This document shows, in pieces, positions 1-8,779 of a stretch of 64,000 nt of DNA (position 1 is its first letter; every line of letters starts with the position of its first letter). Both the position numbers and the translations under genes were made by a program. The DNA comes from Halomonas sp. GD1P12 (lineage in GTDB: Bacteria; Pseudomonadota; Gammaproteobacteria; Pseudomonadales; Halomonadaceae): assembly GCF_025725645.1 (NCBI RefSeq), contig NZ_CP107007.1, forward strand, positions 372,001-436,000, read 5' to 3'. The notes below the pieces were generated by a model that was not told where the DNA came from, made no database searches, and worked only from the letters and a program-made list of their open reading frames with translations.

Positions 1-540
1 GGTCGCTTTTGGGGCAGAGTTCTTGCGGTGATTCCTGTAGCGGGTATCGGGCTGGCCGCGTACTACAGCCCCTATGCCCTGGAGGAGAGAACGCCGTATG
101 AGCCTTATTTTGCCAAGGATTCCCACGTCGACTACCCCCTGGATACACAGTATATCTATCCCCCTAATAGTCAGGAGCATCATGCAATGGCTCCCTTGCC
201 CTTACTGGTGATGTTCGAGAAAAGCTTCACGAACATGGGCGACAAGGTGATGTGCCCCATGTGGCTTTACGAACGAAAGGGTCCTGTCTTCGTCGAGAGC
301 CATTACACTTATGATCCTGAACGGTATTCCTGGTCTTCTGGCACAGACACCAGCGCCTACGACGCACCAGAGGCTAAAGTACGCGCCTGTGATCAGATAC
401 GAAACGAGCTCTTCGCCAGATACGACTGGGAAGAGGTCAGCGAGTCCGAGCTACAAGAGCTTGCCAACATCAATGACCATTTCAAAAATCTCGTCGAGTT
501 TTCTATAGGGCGTATTTACCGCCCGCGCCAAGAGCGTTAA
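1..540 (+). CDS. Hypothetical protein, 5' end outside window
   Basis: The reading frame is open from the first base of the window to TAA at 538-540, so the start probably lies upstream; the GTG at 28 need not be the true start. The visible part (179 codons) begins with a hydrophobic stretch (VLAVIPVAGIGLAAYY), which looks like a signal or membrane anchor near the N-terminus. A soluble domain rich in Tyr, Pro and acidic residues follows. I do not recognise a family. Its base composition is less GC-rich than the cas genes that follow. No partner gene is visible on this side of the CRISPR array. Confidence 0.6.
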   Translation, partial: GRFWGRVLAVIPVAGIGLAAYYSPYALEERTPYEPYFAKDSHVDYPLDTQYIYPPNSQEHHAMAPLPLLVMFEKSFTNMGDKVMCPMWLYERKGPVFVESHYTYDPERYSWSSGTDTSAYDAPEAKVRACDQIRNELFARYDWEEVSESELQELANINDHFKNLVEFSIGRIYRPRQER

Positions 541-983
541 AGAGGCGCTCGGGGGGCGCTTGTCCAAGAGGAATAAGGCGGCGTTAGCCGCCCGGGAGGG
601 GGCCACTGCCCCTTCGGTCACCCAGAGCGCGGCCTTACGACGCCTCGCAAGATCCGCGGGTGCGCCTATCGGCTTACCCGCGCTATGAATTTATGCGCTA
701 ACGTACCAGGGGGCACCGTCGCACAATACCAGACACGTTTCCCCGCTAACTGACTGGCATTACGCCTTTTAGCGAGGGCGGCTTTTTTCATGTGATGCGC
801 TGCAGGTTGATATCGTGCATCCAGGCTGCGATCGTCGTTAAGCTTCCTTGCAAGTGGTGCGCCACTCCACAAAAGACCGGTGTGAACATCTCTAACCAAT
901 CGCCACCATCAGGCGCCGTGTACTGCAATGGCCCTGTTCCCCGTGAAAATGGCACGTTCCTTCGATAAGCTTGAACGATCAGT
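541..983. other. Non-coding stretch before the array 1 leader
   Basis: I find no convincing gene here. A perfect 6-bp hairpin (GGCGGC, loop GTTA, GCCGCC) at 577-592 lies 37 bases after the upstream stop and may slow or end transcription, but it has no T-tract. A minus-strand frame at 788-1093 runs into the conserved CRISPR leader and has no ribosome site or recognisable sequence, so I treat it as chance. Around 915-983 the plus strand may keep decayed traces of a cas2 3' end (see findings). Confidence 0.5.
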
Positions 984-1126
984 CTTGGTGCGTTTTTGGC
1001 GTTATTTTTCGAGCCACTGATTTTATTGATCTTTAATAATATATCGTTGGTCAATAATTGATCTAAATCGCCGGTAGATTTTTTAATGCTCATTTTTTAC
1101 TTGTAGAACAATCATCTAAAATTAGA
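984..1126 (+). promoter_or_regulatory. CRISPR array 1 leader
   Basis: AT-rich sequence directly before the first repeat, homologous to the leader of array 2. Shared blocks in the same order are CTTGGTGCGTTTTT (984-997), TCTTTAATAATATA, a TCAA-N4-TGATC block, and AATCGCCGGT(A/G)GATTTT ending near 1082. GGTAGATT lies about 50 bases before the repeat and resembles the upstream integrase-anchoring part of the E. coli I-E leader. Leaders of this type carry the promoter for pre-crRNA and the IHF-dependent site for Cas1-Cas2 insertion. The orientation shows that the array is read rightward and gains spacers at its left end. Confidence 0.8.
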
Positions 1127-2557
1127 CCGTTCCCCGCGTTCGCGGGGATGAACCGGTAAATCACCTATATTTTCCGAGCGTCTTACACCGTTCCCCGCGT
1201 TCGCGGGGATGAACCGCGACCCTGGCTCGGGTATTTCGTCGATGTGATCCGTTCCCCGCGTTCGCGGGGATGAACCGAGGGTAGCTATATGAGCGATTCA
1301 AATAAAGAGCCGTTCCCCGCGTTCGCGGGGATGAACCGTTCTATGGTGGCGATTGGCTCTTTGCTAATAGCCGTTCCCCGCGTTCGCGGGGATGAACCGC
1401 GATTTAACTAGCGTCAGCTCATCGCAGGGAACCGTTCCCCGCGTTCGCGGGGATGAACCGCAGTTCACTGGCGAGGACGATATTCAGGCCCGCCGTTCCC
1501 CGCGTTCGCGGGGATGAACCGCCTCAGAGTTTGGATTATCCCGGTGGCGTTGACCGTTCCCCGCGTTCGCGGGGATGAACCGTGGCGGGCTGAGGCCCAC
1601 AAGAGCAAGCACTGCCGTTCCCCGCGTTCGCGGGGATGAACCGACGGCAATTTAGACGCGCTGCTGGCCTACGCTCCGTTCCCCGCGTTCGCGGGGATGA
1701 ACCGCCATGGAAGGGCATCGTAAGGGGCTGATGGACCCGTTCCCCGCGTTCGCGGGGATGAACCGTGACTATTAGGTTTGTTGGTGAGGATTATTACCCG
1801 TTCCCCGCGTTCGCGGGGATGAACCGGCGTATCTTCGCGCCGCATCGTCTGCTGTTTACCGTTCCCCGCGTTCGCGGGGATGAACCGTTGCCTGACCAGT
1901 AGTTTAGTTCGCTGTCGATCCGTTCCCCGCGTTCGCGGGGATGAACCGGTGGGTTAAATGGCTTCTTACGTGCTTATTAACCGTTCCCCGCGTTCGCGGG
2001 GATGAACCCCATCTGCGCCTGGTTGAACGCGGCCTCCTGCTCCGTTCCCCGCGTTCGCGGGGATGAACCGTCGTCGGACAGGCGAAAGGTGACGCTGTCG
2101 CGCCGTTCCCCGCGTTCGCGGGGATGAACCGATGATTGATATGCCCACGCAAATCGGCACCATCCGTTCCCCGCGTTCGCGGGGATGAACCGCAGCCGCC
2201 CAGAGCGAACAGAATCGAGTGGGACCGTTCCCCGCGTTCGCGGGGATGAACCGCTTGCCTCCTGCACACCTTGCGTTATGCCTTCCCGTTCCCCGCGTTC
2301 GCGGGGATGAACCGGCGTTCATTCAGATGGAAGGCGGCCCGCTGGTCCGTTCCCCGCGTTCGCGGGGATGAACCGCAGCTGTTTCCGGATGAAGGCCCAT
2401 ACCGACGCCGTTCCCCGCGTTTGCGGGGATGAACCGTTCATCATCGTGTTCTGGAGCAGATCGTTCAGCCGTTCCCCAAGTTCGCAGGGATAAGCTGCTA
2501 CGCCATACGAGGCCAGGATTGAGCTGATACGTTCTCTATACCAACAGGTATAAGCTA
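1127..2557 (+). CRISPR. CRISPR array 1, type I-E
   Basis: Repeats start every 61 bases from 1127: 29-base repeats with 32-base spacers. The repeat begins CCGTTCCCCGC, has a loop GTTC, continues GCGGGG and ends ATGAACCG. The stem is CCCCGC/GCGGGG, the Cas6e-type hairpin, and the end gives the usual I-E 5' handle ATGAACCG. There are 22 intact or nearly intact repeats (1127 to 2436). The one at 1981 ends in C instead of G, and the one at 2408 has a C to T change in the loop. Two decayed repeats follow at 2469 and 2529. All 22 spacers between intact or adjacent decayed repeats look unique. Leader at left, decay at right. Confidence 0.97.
2469..2557 (+). repeat. Decayed terminal repeats of array 1
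   Basis: At 2469-2497 a repeat keeps CCGTTCCCC and most of the 3' half but has AAG in place of GCG and AGGG in place of CGGGG, so its hairpin is weakened; it ends TAAGCTG. At 2529-2557, close to the normal 61-base spacing, a further remnant keeps CGTTC, GG and ATAAGCT. The two share ATAAGCT, so they decayed together or from a common variant. Terminal decay is normal at the old end of an array. The remnants sit about 150 bases before hicA. Confidence 0.75.
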
Positions 2558-2703
2558 GGTCCAGGGCTGGCTCTGACCGATGGCGCCTTACCAGCATTAA
2601 TAAAACTGTGCATTAAAAACTACGGCTGGGGTTATAAATCCTGCAAAAAAATTATAACTCTGGAGTTATGATTGATTTATGATGAACAAATAAGGAGAGG
2701 GGG
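2558..2703 (+). promoter_or_regulatory. hicAB promoter region with operator palindrome
   Basis: AT-rich leader of hicAB. A palindrome with arms ATAACTC and GAGTTAT separated by TG lies at 2654-2669; it is a good candidate for the HicB operator, because HicB antitoxins repress their own promoter through a C-terminal DNA-binding domain. Two TATGAT boxes (2667-2672 and 2678-2683) resemble -10 hexamers, without a clear -35 partner. The second overlaps the 8 bases (2679-2686) that match the seed of the last array 1 spacer. A purine-rich ribosome site (AAGGAGAGG) ends just before the GTG at 2704. Confidence 0.6.
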
Positions 2704-2886
2704 GTGAAAAGCAGGGAACTTATCAAAGAGATGGAGGCCGACGGCTGGTATCTCGATCGTGTTAGTGGGAGCCATCACGTATTCAAGCATTCCACCAAAC
2801 CCGGCAGCGTGCCCGTCCCTCATCCAAAAAAGGATTTACCCAAGGGGACTATCCACAGCATCAGGAAACTCGCTGGGCTCAAGTAG
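2704..2886 (+). CDS. hicA: HicA family mRNA interferase toxin
   Basis: Sixty residues, the usual length of HicA, a small double-stranded-RNA-binding-fold toxin that cleaves mRNA. The N-terminus MKSRELIKEMEADGW and the SGSHHVFKH segment, with the catalytic histidine in GSHH, are typical, as is the ending LPKGTIHSIRKLAGL. It starts with GTG behind AAGGAGAGG. hicB follows 23 bases later, the normal toxin-first hic order. The pair lies between CRISPR array 1 and cas3, where an addiction module could stabilise the CRISPR locus (inference). Confidence 0.93.
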   Translation: MKSRELIKEMEADGWYLDRVSGSHHVFKHSTKPGSVPVPHPKKDLPKGTIHSIRKLAGLK

Positions 2887-2909
2887 CTCAGCTGTGTAGG
2901 AGGTAGATC

Positions 2910-3314
2910 ATGCAATATCCGATTGCCATCGAATGGGGCGACGAGAATACCGCTACCGGTATCGTGATTCCCGATATTCCCGGCGCCGTGACAGCGGGCG
3001 ACACGACCGAACACGCCTATGAGATGGCGGTGGAGGTGGCCCATATCCAGTTGGAAGAACTGGCCAACGATAACAAGGATATTCCCATGCCTCGCAGCAT
3101 CGCGGAGCATCGTAGGAATCCACAATTCGAAGGATACGGTTGGGGGATTATCGATATCGATATCACTCCCTATCTCGGCAAAACTGAAAAGGTGAACGTT
3201 ACCTTGCCTGGCCACGTCATCCGCCAGATCGATAAATACGTGACCACCCACGGCATCAAAAGCCGCTCTGCGTTCATTGCCTCGGCGGCGTTGGAAAAGC
3301 TGACCCACGCGTAA
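2910..3314 (+). CDS. hicB: HicB family antitoxin
   Basis: A 134-residue antitoxin. Residues 1 to about 65 form the HicB partial-RNase-H-like fold that binds and blocks HicA (MQYPIAIEWGDENTATGIVIPDIPGA). The C-terminal part (about 92-134, VNVTLPGHVIRQIDKYV...SRSAFIASAALEKL) is a ribbon-helix-helix DNA-binding domain, as in long HicB proteins that autorepress. It starts at ATG behind TAGGAGGT. It probably binds the palindrome at 2654-2669. A rho-independent terminator follows about 70 bases downstream. Confidence 0.93.
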   Translation: MQYPIAIEWGDENTATGIVIPDIPGAVTAGDTTEHAYEMAVEVAHIQLEELANDNKDIPMPRSIAEHRRNPQFEGYGWGIIDIDITPYLGKTEKVNVTLPGHVIRQIDKYVTTHGIKSRSAFIASAALEKLTHA

Positions 3315-3380
3315 CGAATAGCCTGACTGAAAGAGGCAGGCGTATTGATGTGGTGACGCTGAAGCCGCAGGCCAAATGGA

Positions 3381-3411
3381 AAACCCGCTCTCGACCGAGA
3401 GCGGGTTTTTT
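3381..3411 (+). terminator. Rho-independent terminator after hicAB
   Basis: Stem AAACCCGCTCTC / GAGAGCGGGTTT with loop GACC followed by six T. It separates hicAB from the cas operon, so cas3 must have its own promoter in 3412-3554. No clear -35/-10 pair stands out there. Confidence 0.9.
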
Positions 3412-3554
3412 CATGATGACGCAACGCGTTCACCCACCGGTCGTTTTGGACCTTCCCTTCAACTTGTAGACACGCTATCGTCGGTTTTGGTCAGTTCGCT
3501 AATTTTACTGAGCGAGCGTGGCTGTCATCCTGATCAAGGGAGAATGTTCTGGCC

Positions 3555-6230
3555 ATGCCGACGCGATCTTCACGCCTACCGACCTATCACCGCTACGCCG
3601 GCAAGGCGCTGCCAAGCCAGTCGGAGGGCGCCTGCCATCTGCTTGCCTGGCACAGCCTGGACGTCGCGGCCGTCGGCTGGCACCTGTTGGCCCCCGAGCG
3701 CCCCCTGACAAGGCAACTGGCCGCGCAGCTGGGTATCGAGCCCGAACCGCTGCGGCGGCTGCTGGTGTTTCTGCTAGGTCTTCATGATCTTGGCAAGTTC
3801 TCCCGGGCTTTCCAGGAAGTGCTGAAGCTCGCGCTCGATGGCATGGCCGCGCCGCAAGGCAAACCCTACAAGCAGCGCCACGACCGCTTGGGCGTACTGC
3901 TCTGGGATGCTTGCTGGAATACCTGGCGCAGGGATGGCGCATTGCGCTGGCCTGAGGATAGCACGGCGACCAAACGCAAGCTGTTGACGCCCATGGACCA
4001 CTTGCTGGCGCCGTTTTTCGGCCACCATGGCCAACCCGTGGCAACCGGCCAACTGACGTTTGCAGACTTTTTCGTCGACGACGGCGAGCTTGAGGATGCG
4101 GCCGCCGCCGGCGATTTCGTCGCCGATTGGGCCGCGCTGGTCGAGCCATACTGGCCCGTCGACCAACTGCTGGATGAAGAATGGCTTGAGCGTTTCAAGA
4201 CGCTGAGCTGGACGATAGCCGGCTGGGCGACGCTTAGCGACTGGCTGGGCTCGAACCGGGATTATTTTCCTTACTGCCAGCAGCCCATGGCGCTGGACGA
4301 TTACTGGCCGCGAGCGCTCAAGCAAGCCGAAGCGGTACTGGACGCCACCGGCTTTGCCCGCCCGCCGGAGCCAGTGCCTTACGCGGGGCTGGCCCACTGG
4401 TTTTCCGGCAAGGTAACGCCGACCCCGCTGCAGCAGAAAGCGGAAAATCTGCCGCTTCAAACCGGGCCACAGCTTTTCATCCTTGAGGACGTGACCGGGG
4501 CGGGCAAGACCGAGGCTGCCTGCATCCTGACCCAGCGGCTGCTGGCCGATGGACACGGCGAAGGGCTCTATTTCGCGCTGCCCACCATGGCCACCTCCAA
4601 CGTCATGTACACCCGCCTGGGCGATCTTCATCACCGCTTTTACAGCGCTGCCTCAACGCCATCGCTGGTGCTGGCCCATGGCGCGCGTGCACTTAATGAA
4701 GCGTTTGAGCGATCCATTGCACAGCCCGAGCACGACGACTATGCCGCCATAGACGCCAGCGCCTCGACCCAGTGCAACCGCTGGCTGGCGAACTCCAACA
4801 AGAAGGCGCTATTGGCCGATGTGGGGGTAGGCACCATCGACCAAGCGCTGATGGGGGGCTTGCCGTTTCGTCACCAGTCGCTGCGTTTGCTGGGATTGGC
4901 GCGCAAGGTGCTGATCATCGACGAAGTCCACGCCTTCGATCACTACATGCAAACCCTGCTGCATCAGCTACTGGCCCACCACGCCCGTCAGGGCGGCAGC
5001 GCGATTCTGCTGACGGCCACACTGCCCAAGGCCATGCGCGAGGCGCTGGTAGCGGCTTGGCAGCATGGATTGGACGCCGCACCCAAGCCGCTGGAAGCAA
5101 CCGACTACCCGTTGCTCACCCACTGTGGAAAGAGCACAACGGAAGAAGTTCCTGTGAAGACGCGCCCGGAAGTCGCGCGCCGCGTGGCAGTCGATTGGCT
5201 TGAAAGCGAGGACGAGGCTATCGAGCGCGTGCTGGCCGCCGTGGACGCGGGGGAGTGCATCGTCTGGGTGCGCAACACGGTGGACGATGCCATTCGTGCC
5301 TACCAGTCGCTGCGCGAGCGCCACCCCGACCCCGAGCGCTGCCTGCTTTTTCACGCCCGCTTCGCCATGGTGGATCGCCAGCGGATCGAGTCCGAAGTCA
5401 TTCGCCGCTTTGGTAAGGAGTCCACGCCAGCCCTCAGAAGCGGGCAAGTGATTGTCACGACGCAGGTTTTTCAGGAGAGTCTGGACTGCGATGCCGACCA
5501 GATGGTCAGCGACATCGCGCCCATCGATCTTTTGATCCAGCGTGCCGGGCGGCTGCAGCGCCATCAACGCGGCGAACGCCCAGGCCCCGTGCTACAGGTG
5601 CTGGCGCCTGCCTGGAGCGATACCCCCAGCGCTGACTGGCTGAGCCAGGCGCACCGCGGCACCCAGGCCGTTTACAAGGACACCTCGCTGATCTGGCTGA
5701 CCCAGCGCGTGCTGCGTGAGCAGGGCGCCATCACCATGCCGGGCGAGGCGCGCCGCTTGATCGAGCACGTTTACGCCGCCTCGACAGACGATCTTCCTGA
5801 AGCGTTTGACCTGGCGCACTTCGAGCGCACCGGTATGGATAAATACGCGGTCTCGGTGGCCACCCATAACGCCCTGAATCTGGAAGATGGCTACCGCCTC
5901 AATGGTGATTTCGACCCGTGGCAAGAGGAGCGCGAGACGAGCACGCGGCTAAGCGACGAGCAAAGTGTCGAGGTCGTGCTGCTCAAACGCCGGGGAGATG
6001 AGCTGGTGCTCTGGGTGGACGATCACCGCCACGCCGACCGGCTGAGCCGATGTCGCCTGAGGGAAAGCCAGGCCCGGAAACTGGCTCAACTGCCGGAGCG
6101 CTATACCCAGCAATGGGAAGCGCTGCAGCAGCGCCATCGCGGGCTGCGCTTTGTTCAGCCTTGGCTGCCGGAAGAGGACGATAAGTGTGATTACGATGAG
6201 CAGTGGGGCGTGAGTTTTGAACAAAAATAG
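3555..6230 (+). CDS. cas3: CRISPR-associated helicase/nuclease Cas3
   Basis: An 891-residue Cas3, the nuclease-helicase recruited by Cascade to degrade target DNA. The N-terminal HD nuclease domain shows H28/H33 in HLLAWHS, the HD pair in GLHDLGK (77-78) and the FFGHHG motif. The superfamily 2 helicase follows, with Walker A VTGAGKT (313-319), a DEVH box in IIDEVH (454-459), the LLTATLP motif and QRAGRLQRH near 660. It is full length and intact. The ATG at 3555 has GGGAGA about 12 bases upstream. It is the first gene of the cas operon; cse1 starts 83 bases downstream, so cse1 may be partly independent of it. Confidence 0.97.
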   Translation: MPTRSSRLPTYHRYAGKALPSQSEGACHLLAWHSLDVAAVGWHLLAPERPLTRQLAAQLGIEPEPLRRLLVFLLGLHDLGKFSRAFQEVLKLALDGMAAPQGKPYKQRHDRLGVLLWDACWNTWRRDGALRWPEDSTATKRKLLTPMDHLLAPFFGHHGQPVATGQLTFADFFVDDGELEDAAAAGDFVADWAALVEPYWPVDQLLDEEWLERFKTLSWTIAGWATLSDWLGSNRDYFPYCQQPMALDDYWPRALKQAEAVLDATGFARPPEPVPYAGLAHWFSGKVTPTPLQQKAENLPLQTGPQLFILEDVTGAGKTEAACILTQRLLADGHGEGLYFALPTMATSNVMYTRLGDLHHRFYSAASTPSLVLAHGARALNEAFERSIAQPEHDDYAAIDASASTQCNRWLANSNKKALLADVGVGTIDQALMGGLPFRHQSLRLLGLARKVLIIDEVHAFDHYMQTLLHQLLAHHARQGGSAILLTATLPKAMREALVAAWQHGLDAAPKPLEATDYPLLTHCGKSTTEEVPVKTRPEVARRVAVDWLESEDEAIERVLAAVDAGECIVWVRNTVDDAIRAYQSLRERHPDPERCLLFHARFAMVDRQRIESEVIRRFGKESTPALRSGQVIVTTQVFQESLDCDADQMVSDIAPIDLLIQRAGRLQRHQRGERPGPVLQVLAPAWSDTPSADWLSQAHRGTQAVYKDTSLIWLTQRVLREQGAITMPGEARRLIEHVYAASTDDLPEAFDLAHFERTGMDKYAVSVATHNALNLEDGYRLNGDFDPWQEERETSTRLSDEQSVEVVLLKRRGDELVLWVDDHRHADRLSRCRLRESQARKLAQLPERYTQQWEALQQRHRGLRFVQPWLPEEDDKCDYDEQWGVSFEQK

Positions 6231-6313
6231 ACACTGCCATTTTACTGAAAGACAAGTGATACAGGGTAATTAACACGAACGATTAACGCTGAGACAATGC
6301 ACGCGAGGTGCCG

Positions 6314-8035
6314 ATGAATCTACTCACAGACCCCTGGTTGCCCTTTCGGCATCGTGATGACGATGGCCGAATTGAATACCGCCCACCCTCGGCCCTCGCC
6401 GATCCTGATGTGCTCGACCTCGCACTTCCTCGCGCCGATTTCCAGGGCGCGGCCTGGCAGTTTTTGATCGCGCTACTGCAAACGGCAATGACACCGAAGA
6501 GTACCGATGCCTGGCTAGATCGTTATCAGACGCCGCCCAGCGTAGCTGAGCTCGATGATCTGCTGGCGCCCTTTGCCTCCGCCTTCGAGCTTGATGGCGA
6601 CGGTCCGCGTTTCATGCAGGACTTGGATCCGCTGGACGACGTCAAAGACGCGCCGGTCGCGGGCCTTTTGATCGACTCGCCCGGGGCCAACGGCATCAAG
6701 AACAATACCGATTTCTTTGTCAAGCGCGGCCGAGTAGAGGCTGCTTGCCCCGAGTGCGCGGCGCTGGCGCTTTATACCATGCAGATCAACGCGCCCGCCG
6801 GTGGCGCGGGCATTCGCGTGGGGCTGCGTGGCGGCGGGCCGCTGACCACGCTGATTCTGCCGGAAGACGAGAGCAAACCACTGTGGGCACGCCTCTGGCC
6901 CAACGTCATGCCCGCGGATGCGGTGGGCCAGCCGGGGCAGGCCTGGCGCGCGCCTGAAGCCAACGATAGTGATCTGTTCTTCTGGATGGCCGACACTCGC
7001 GTCAGCGACAAGAAGGGCACCGAGGTTTTGCCCGAACAGGTGCATCCGCTGCACGCCTTCTGGTCAATGCCGCGACGCTACCGGCTACTGTTCGACGAAA
7101 CGCCGGGCGAATGTGATCTTTGCGGCCGTGAGGCGACACACCCGGTGCGCCGCCTGCGCGCCAAGAAGCAGGGCGCTAATTACGACGGCCCCTGGCGGCA
7201 TCCGCTCACTCCCTACCGCCGCCTCAACCCCAAAAAGCTCGATGAGCTACCGCTTTCCAGCAAAGGCCAGCCCGGGGGGCTTGGCTACCGCCACTGGCCG
7301 GGGCTGGTACTCGAAGATGAAGCCGGAAGCGGCGCGCTACCCGCCCGTGTGGTCACTCACCACCTGAAAAAATACGAGATGCTGGAAGCAGCGCGAGAAG
7401 ACGGCGAAACGTTCGAAGCGCTGTTCAAGCGTGCCCGGCTCTGGGTATTCGGTTACGACATGGACAACATGAAGCCGCGCGGCTGGTACAGCGTGGCGAT
7501 GCCGTTGGTGGGCGTACCCGAAGCGCATCAGGAAACATTGCGCGGCTGGGCAAAGAGCTTCGTCGACTTGGCCGCTGATATCAGTTGGACACTGCGCAAC
7601 CAGCTCAAGCGCGCTTGGTTCAAGCGCCCGGAAGACGCCAAGGGCGACATGAGCCAGATCGACGCCCAGTTTTATGAGGCGACCGAGCTTGCCTTTTTCA
7701 CCGCCCTGCGCGAGATGGGCGAGGTGCTGCGCGACGAAGGGCTACGTGAGAAAGGGGAGCTTACCACGCTTTCGCCCGAGACCCACCGCCAGTGGTATCT
7801 GGCACTCAAGCGTGAAGCCATGGCGTTGTTCGACGCCCAGTCCATCAGCGGCCCGCTGGAGGGCATGAAGATGCAGCAGCTCGACCGCATCACCAGTGCG
7901 CGGCGCTACCTGCTGGCGTATCTGAATGGCAACGGCAAGAAGGTTGGCAAGACGGTGCAGACGTTTGCCCAAGTAGGTGGCTTCGAATTGAAAACGTCGG
8001 TAGCTGAAAACAATGCGGAGGGCAGTGCAGCATGA
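6314..8035 (+). CDS. casA: Cascade large subunit Cse1 (Cas8e)
   Basis: A 573-residue Cse1, the Cascade subunit that reads the PAM and recruits Cas3. I chose the ATG at 6314, not the in-frame GTG at 6308, because GAGGTG lies 4 bases before it and because the protein then starts MNLLTDPWLPFR, the family's typical N-terminus. CPEC and CDLCG pairs probably bind zinc. The C-terminal helical bundle is complete. It overlaps cse2 by four bases (ATGA), so the two are translationally coupled. Confidence 0.96.
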   Translation: MNLLTDPWLPFRHRDDDGRIEYRPPSALADPDVLDLALPRADFQGAAWQFLIALLQTAMTPKSTDAWLDRYQTPPSVAELDDLLAPFASAFELDGDGPRFMQDLDPLDDVKDAPVAGLLIDSPGANGIKNNTDFFVKRGRVEAACPECAALALYTMQINAPAGGAGIRVGLRGGGPLTTLILPEDESKPLWARLWPNVMPADAVGQPGQAWRAPEANDSDLFFWMADTRVSDKKGTEVLPEQVHPLHAFWSMPRRYRLLFDETPGECDLCGREATHPVRRLRAKKQGANYDGPWRHPLTPYRRLNPKKLDELPLSSKGQPGGLGYRHWPGLVLEDEAGSGALPARVVTHHLKKYEMLEAAREDGETFEALFKRARLWVFGYDMDNMKPRGWYSVAMPLVGVPEAHQETLRGWAKSFVDLAADISWTLRNQLKRAWFKRPEDAKGDMSQIDAQFYEATELAFFTALREMGEVLRDEGLREKGELTTLSPETHRQWYLALKREAMALFDAQSISGPLEGMKMQQLDRITSARRYLLAYLNGNGKKVGKTVQTFAQVGGFELKTSVAENNAEGSAA

Positions 8036-8706
8036 GTGAAGCAGAACAACAGGCAGAGTCGCCAGCAGCGGACGAGCAGACAACCTCGGTAGAGCGCTAT
8101 CTGTATGCTCTCGACAGGCAGGAAGCCTACGAGCTGCGCCTGTGGTGGCGGCGGCTGGTAATGGACGATCAGGAACTCAAGCGCTACACCAGGCTACGGC
8201 CTTTCCCACGCGGTGTGCGCGCCGCGCTGCGCCGCTGCGACACGATCGAGTCGGTCATGCTGACCGAAGCGTTTCGCCATCTCTGGCAGGCACTCGAATC
8301 GAAGGCATGGCAGGAGGCACCGCCCAAAACTTCCAGCGATCAGCGCATCAGAACGTGGGCCGCTATTGCCGCCGTTGCAAGCGAGCTGCGCGCCGAGACC
8401 TTTGATGCCCCGCTGGGCAAGCGCTTGGGCGAGAAACGCCCGAATACTGGCGATACCCCACGCATGAGCGATCTGCGCTTTCAGCAGTTGCTCGACTGCC
8501 ATACGCCTGAAGAACTGATTCGCCGCTTTCGCCGGGCGCTCAAGCTCGCCGATAACGCTGGCATCAGCGTGGTTCGCCTGGCCGATATGGTCGCGCTCTG
8601 GGATCGCGAGCAGCGCGGCCAGTACCGCGCCGAGGCCACACAGCGCTTTGCTTTCATCATGAGCGATGCCTACTTCCAGGCGCGCGCCGAAACCGGGCGC
8701 GGGTGA
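8032..8706 (+). CDS. casB: Cascade small subunit Cse2 (Cas11e)
   Basis: A 224-residue all-helical protein of the Cse2 family, present in two copies in Cascade, where it stabilises the R-loop. Family features are ELRLWWRRL near the N-terminus, RALRRC-type basic helices (GVRAALRRCD) and the C-terminal REQRGQYRAEATQRFAF... helix. The first about 20 residues are acidic and probably disordered. It starts inside the cse1 stop codon. A 73-base gap precedes cas7e. Confidence 0.93.
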   Translation: MSEAEQQAESPAADEQTTSVERYLYALDRQEAYELRLWWRRLVMDDQELKRYTRLRPFPRGVRAALRRCDTIESVMLTEAFRHLWQALESKAWQEAPPKTSSDQRIRTWAAIAAVASELRAETFDAPLGKRLGEKRPNTGDTPRMSDLRFQQLLDCHTPEELIRRFRRALKLADNAGISVVRLADMVALWDREQRGQYRAEATQRFAFIMSDAYFQARAETGRG

Positions 8707-8779
8707 CTGAACGGCAACGGTCACTTATCAATAACCACTGTTTCGGTATTCGGCACATTCTTTATTCAGGGGATCTATC

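Noticed and set aside
788..1093. Minus-strand 101-residue frame beside array 1
   Set aside because: It covers the conserved leader, which is AT-rich and regulatory, and has no recognisable features.
1465..2597. Several minus-strand frames with repeated SSPRTRGT, HPRERGER and RFIPANAGNG-like peptides
   Set aside because: They are translations of CRISPR repeats in three frames; the 61-base unit spreads the same repeat over all frames. No ribosome sites.
2498..2640. CTACG of the final decayed spacer also occurs in the hicA leader (near 2620)
   Set aside because: Five bases are expected by chance at this length, and the following bases differ. Only the 8-base match of the previous spacer was kept.
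3412..3554. A defined sigma-70 promoter for the cas operon
   Set aside because: Candidate hexamers were present, but none had a proper 16-18 base spacing, so I did not list one.
3505..6230. Long minus-strand frames opposite cas3 and other GC-rich genes
   Set aside because: High GC content leaves antisense frames open; their codon pattern and lack of motifs mark them as shadows.
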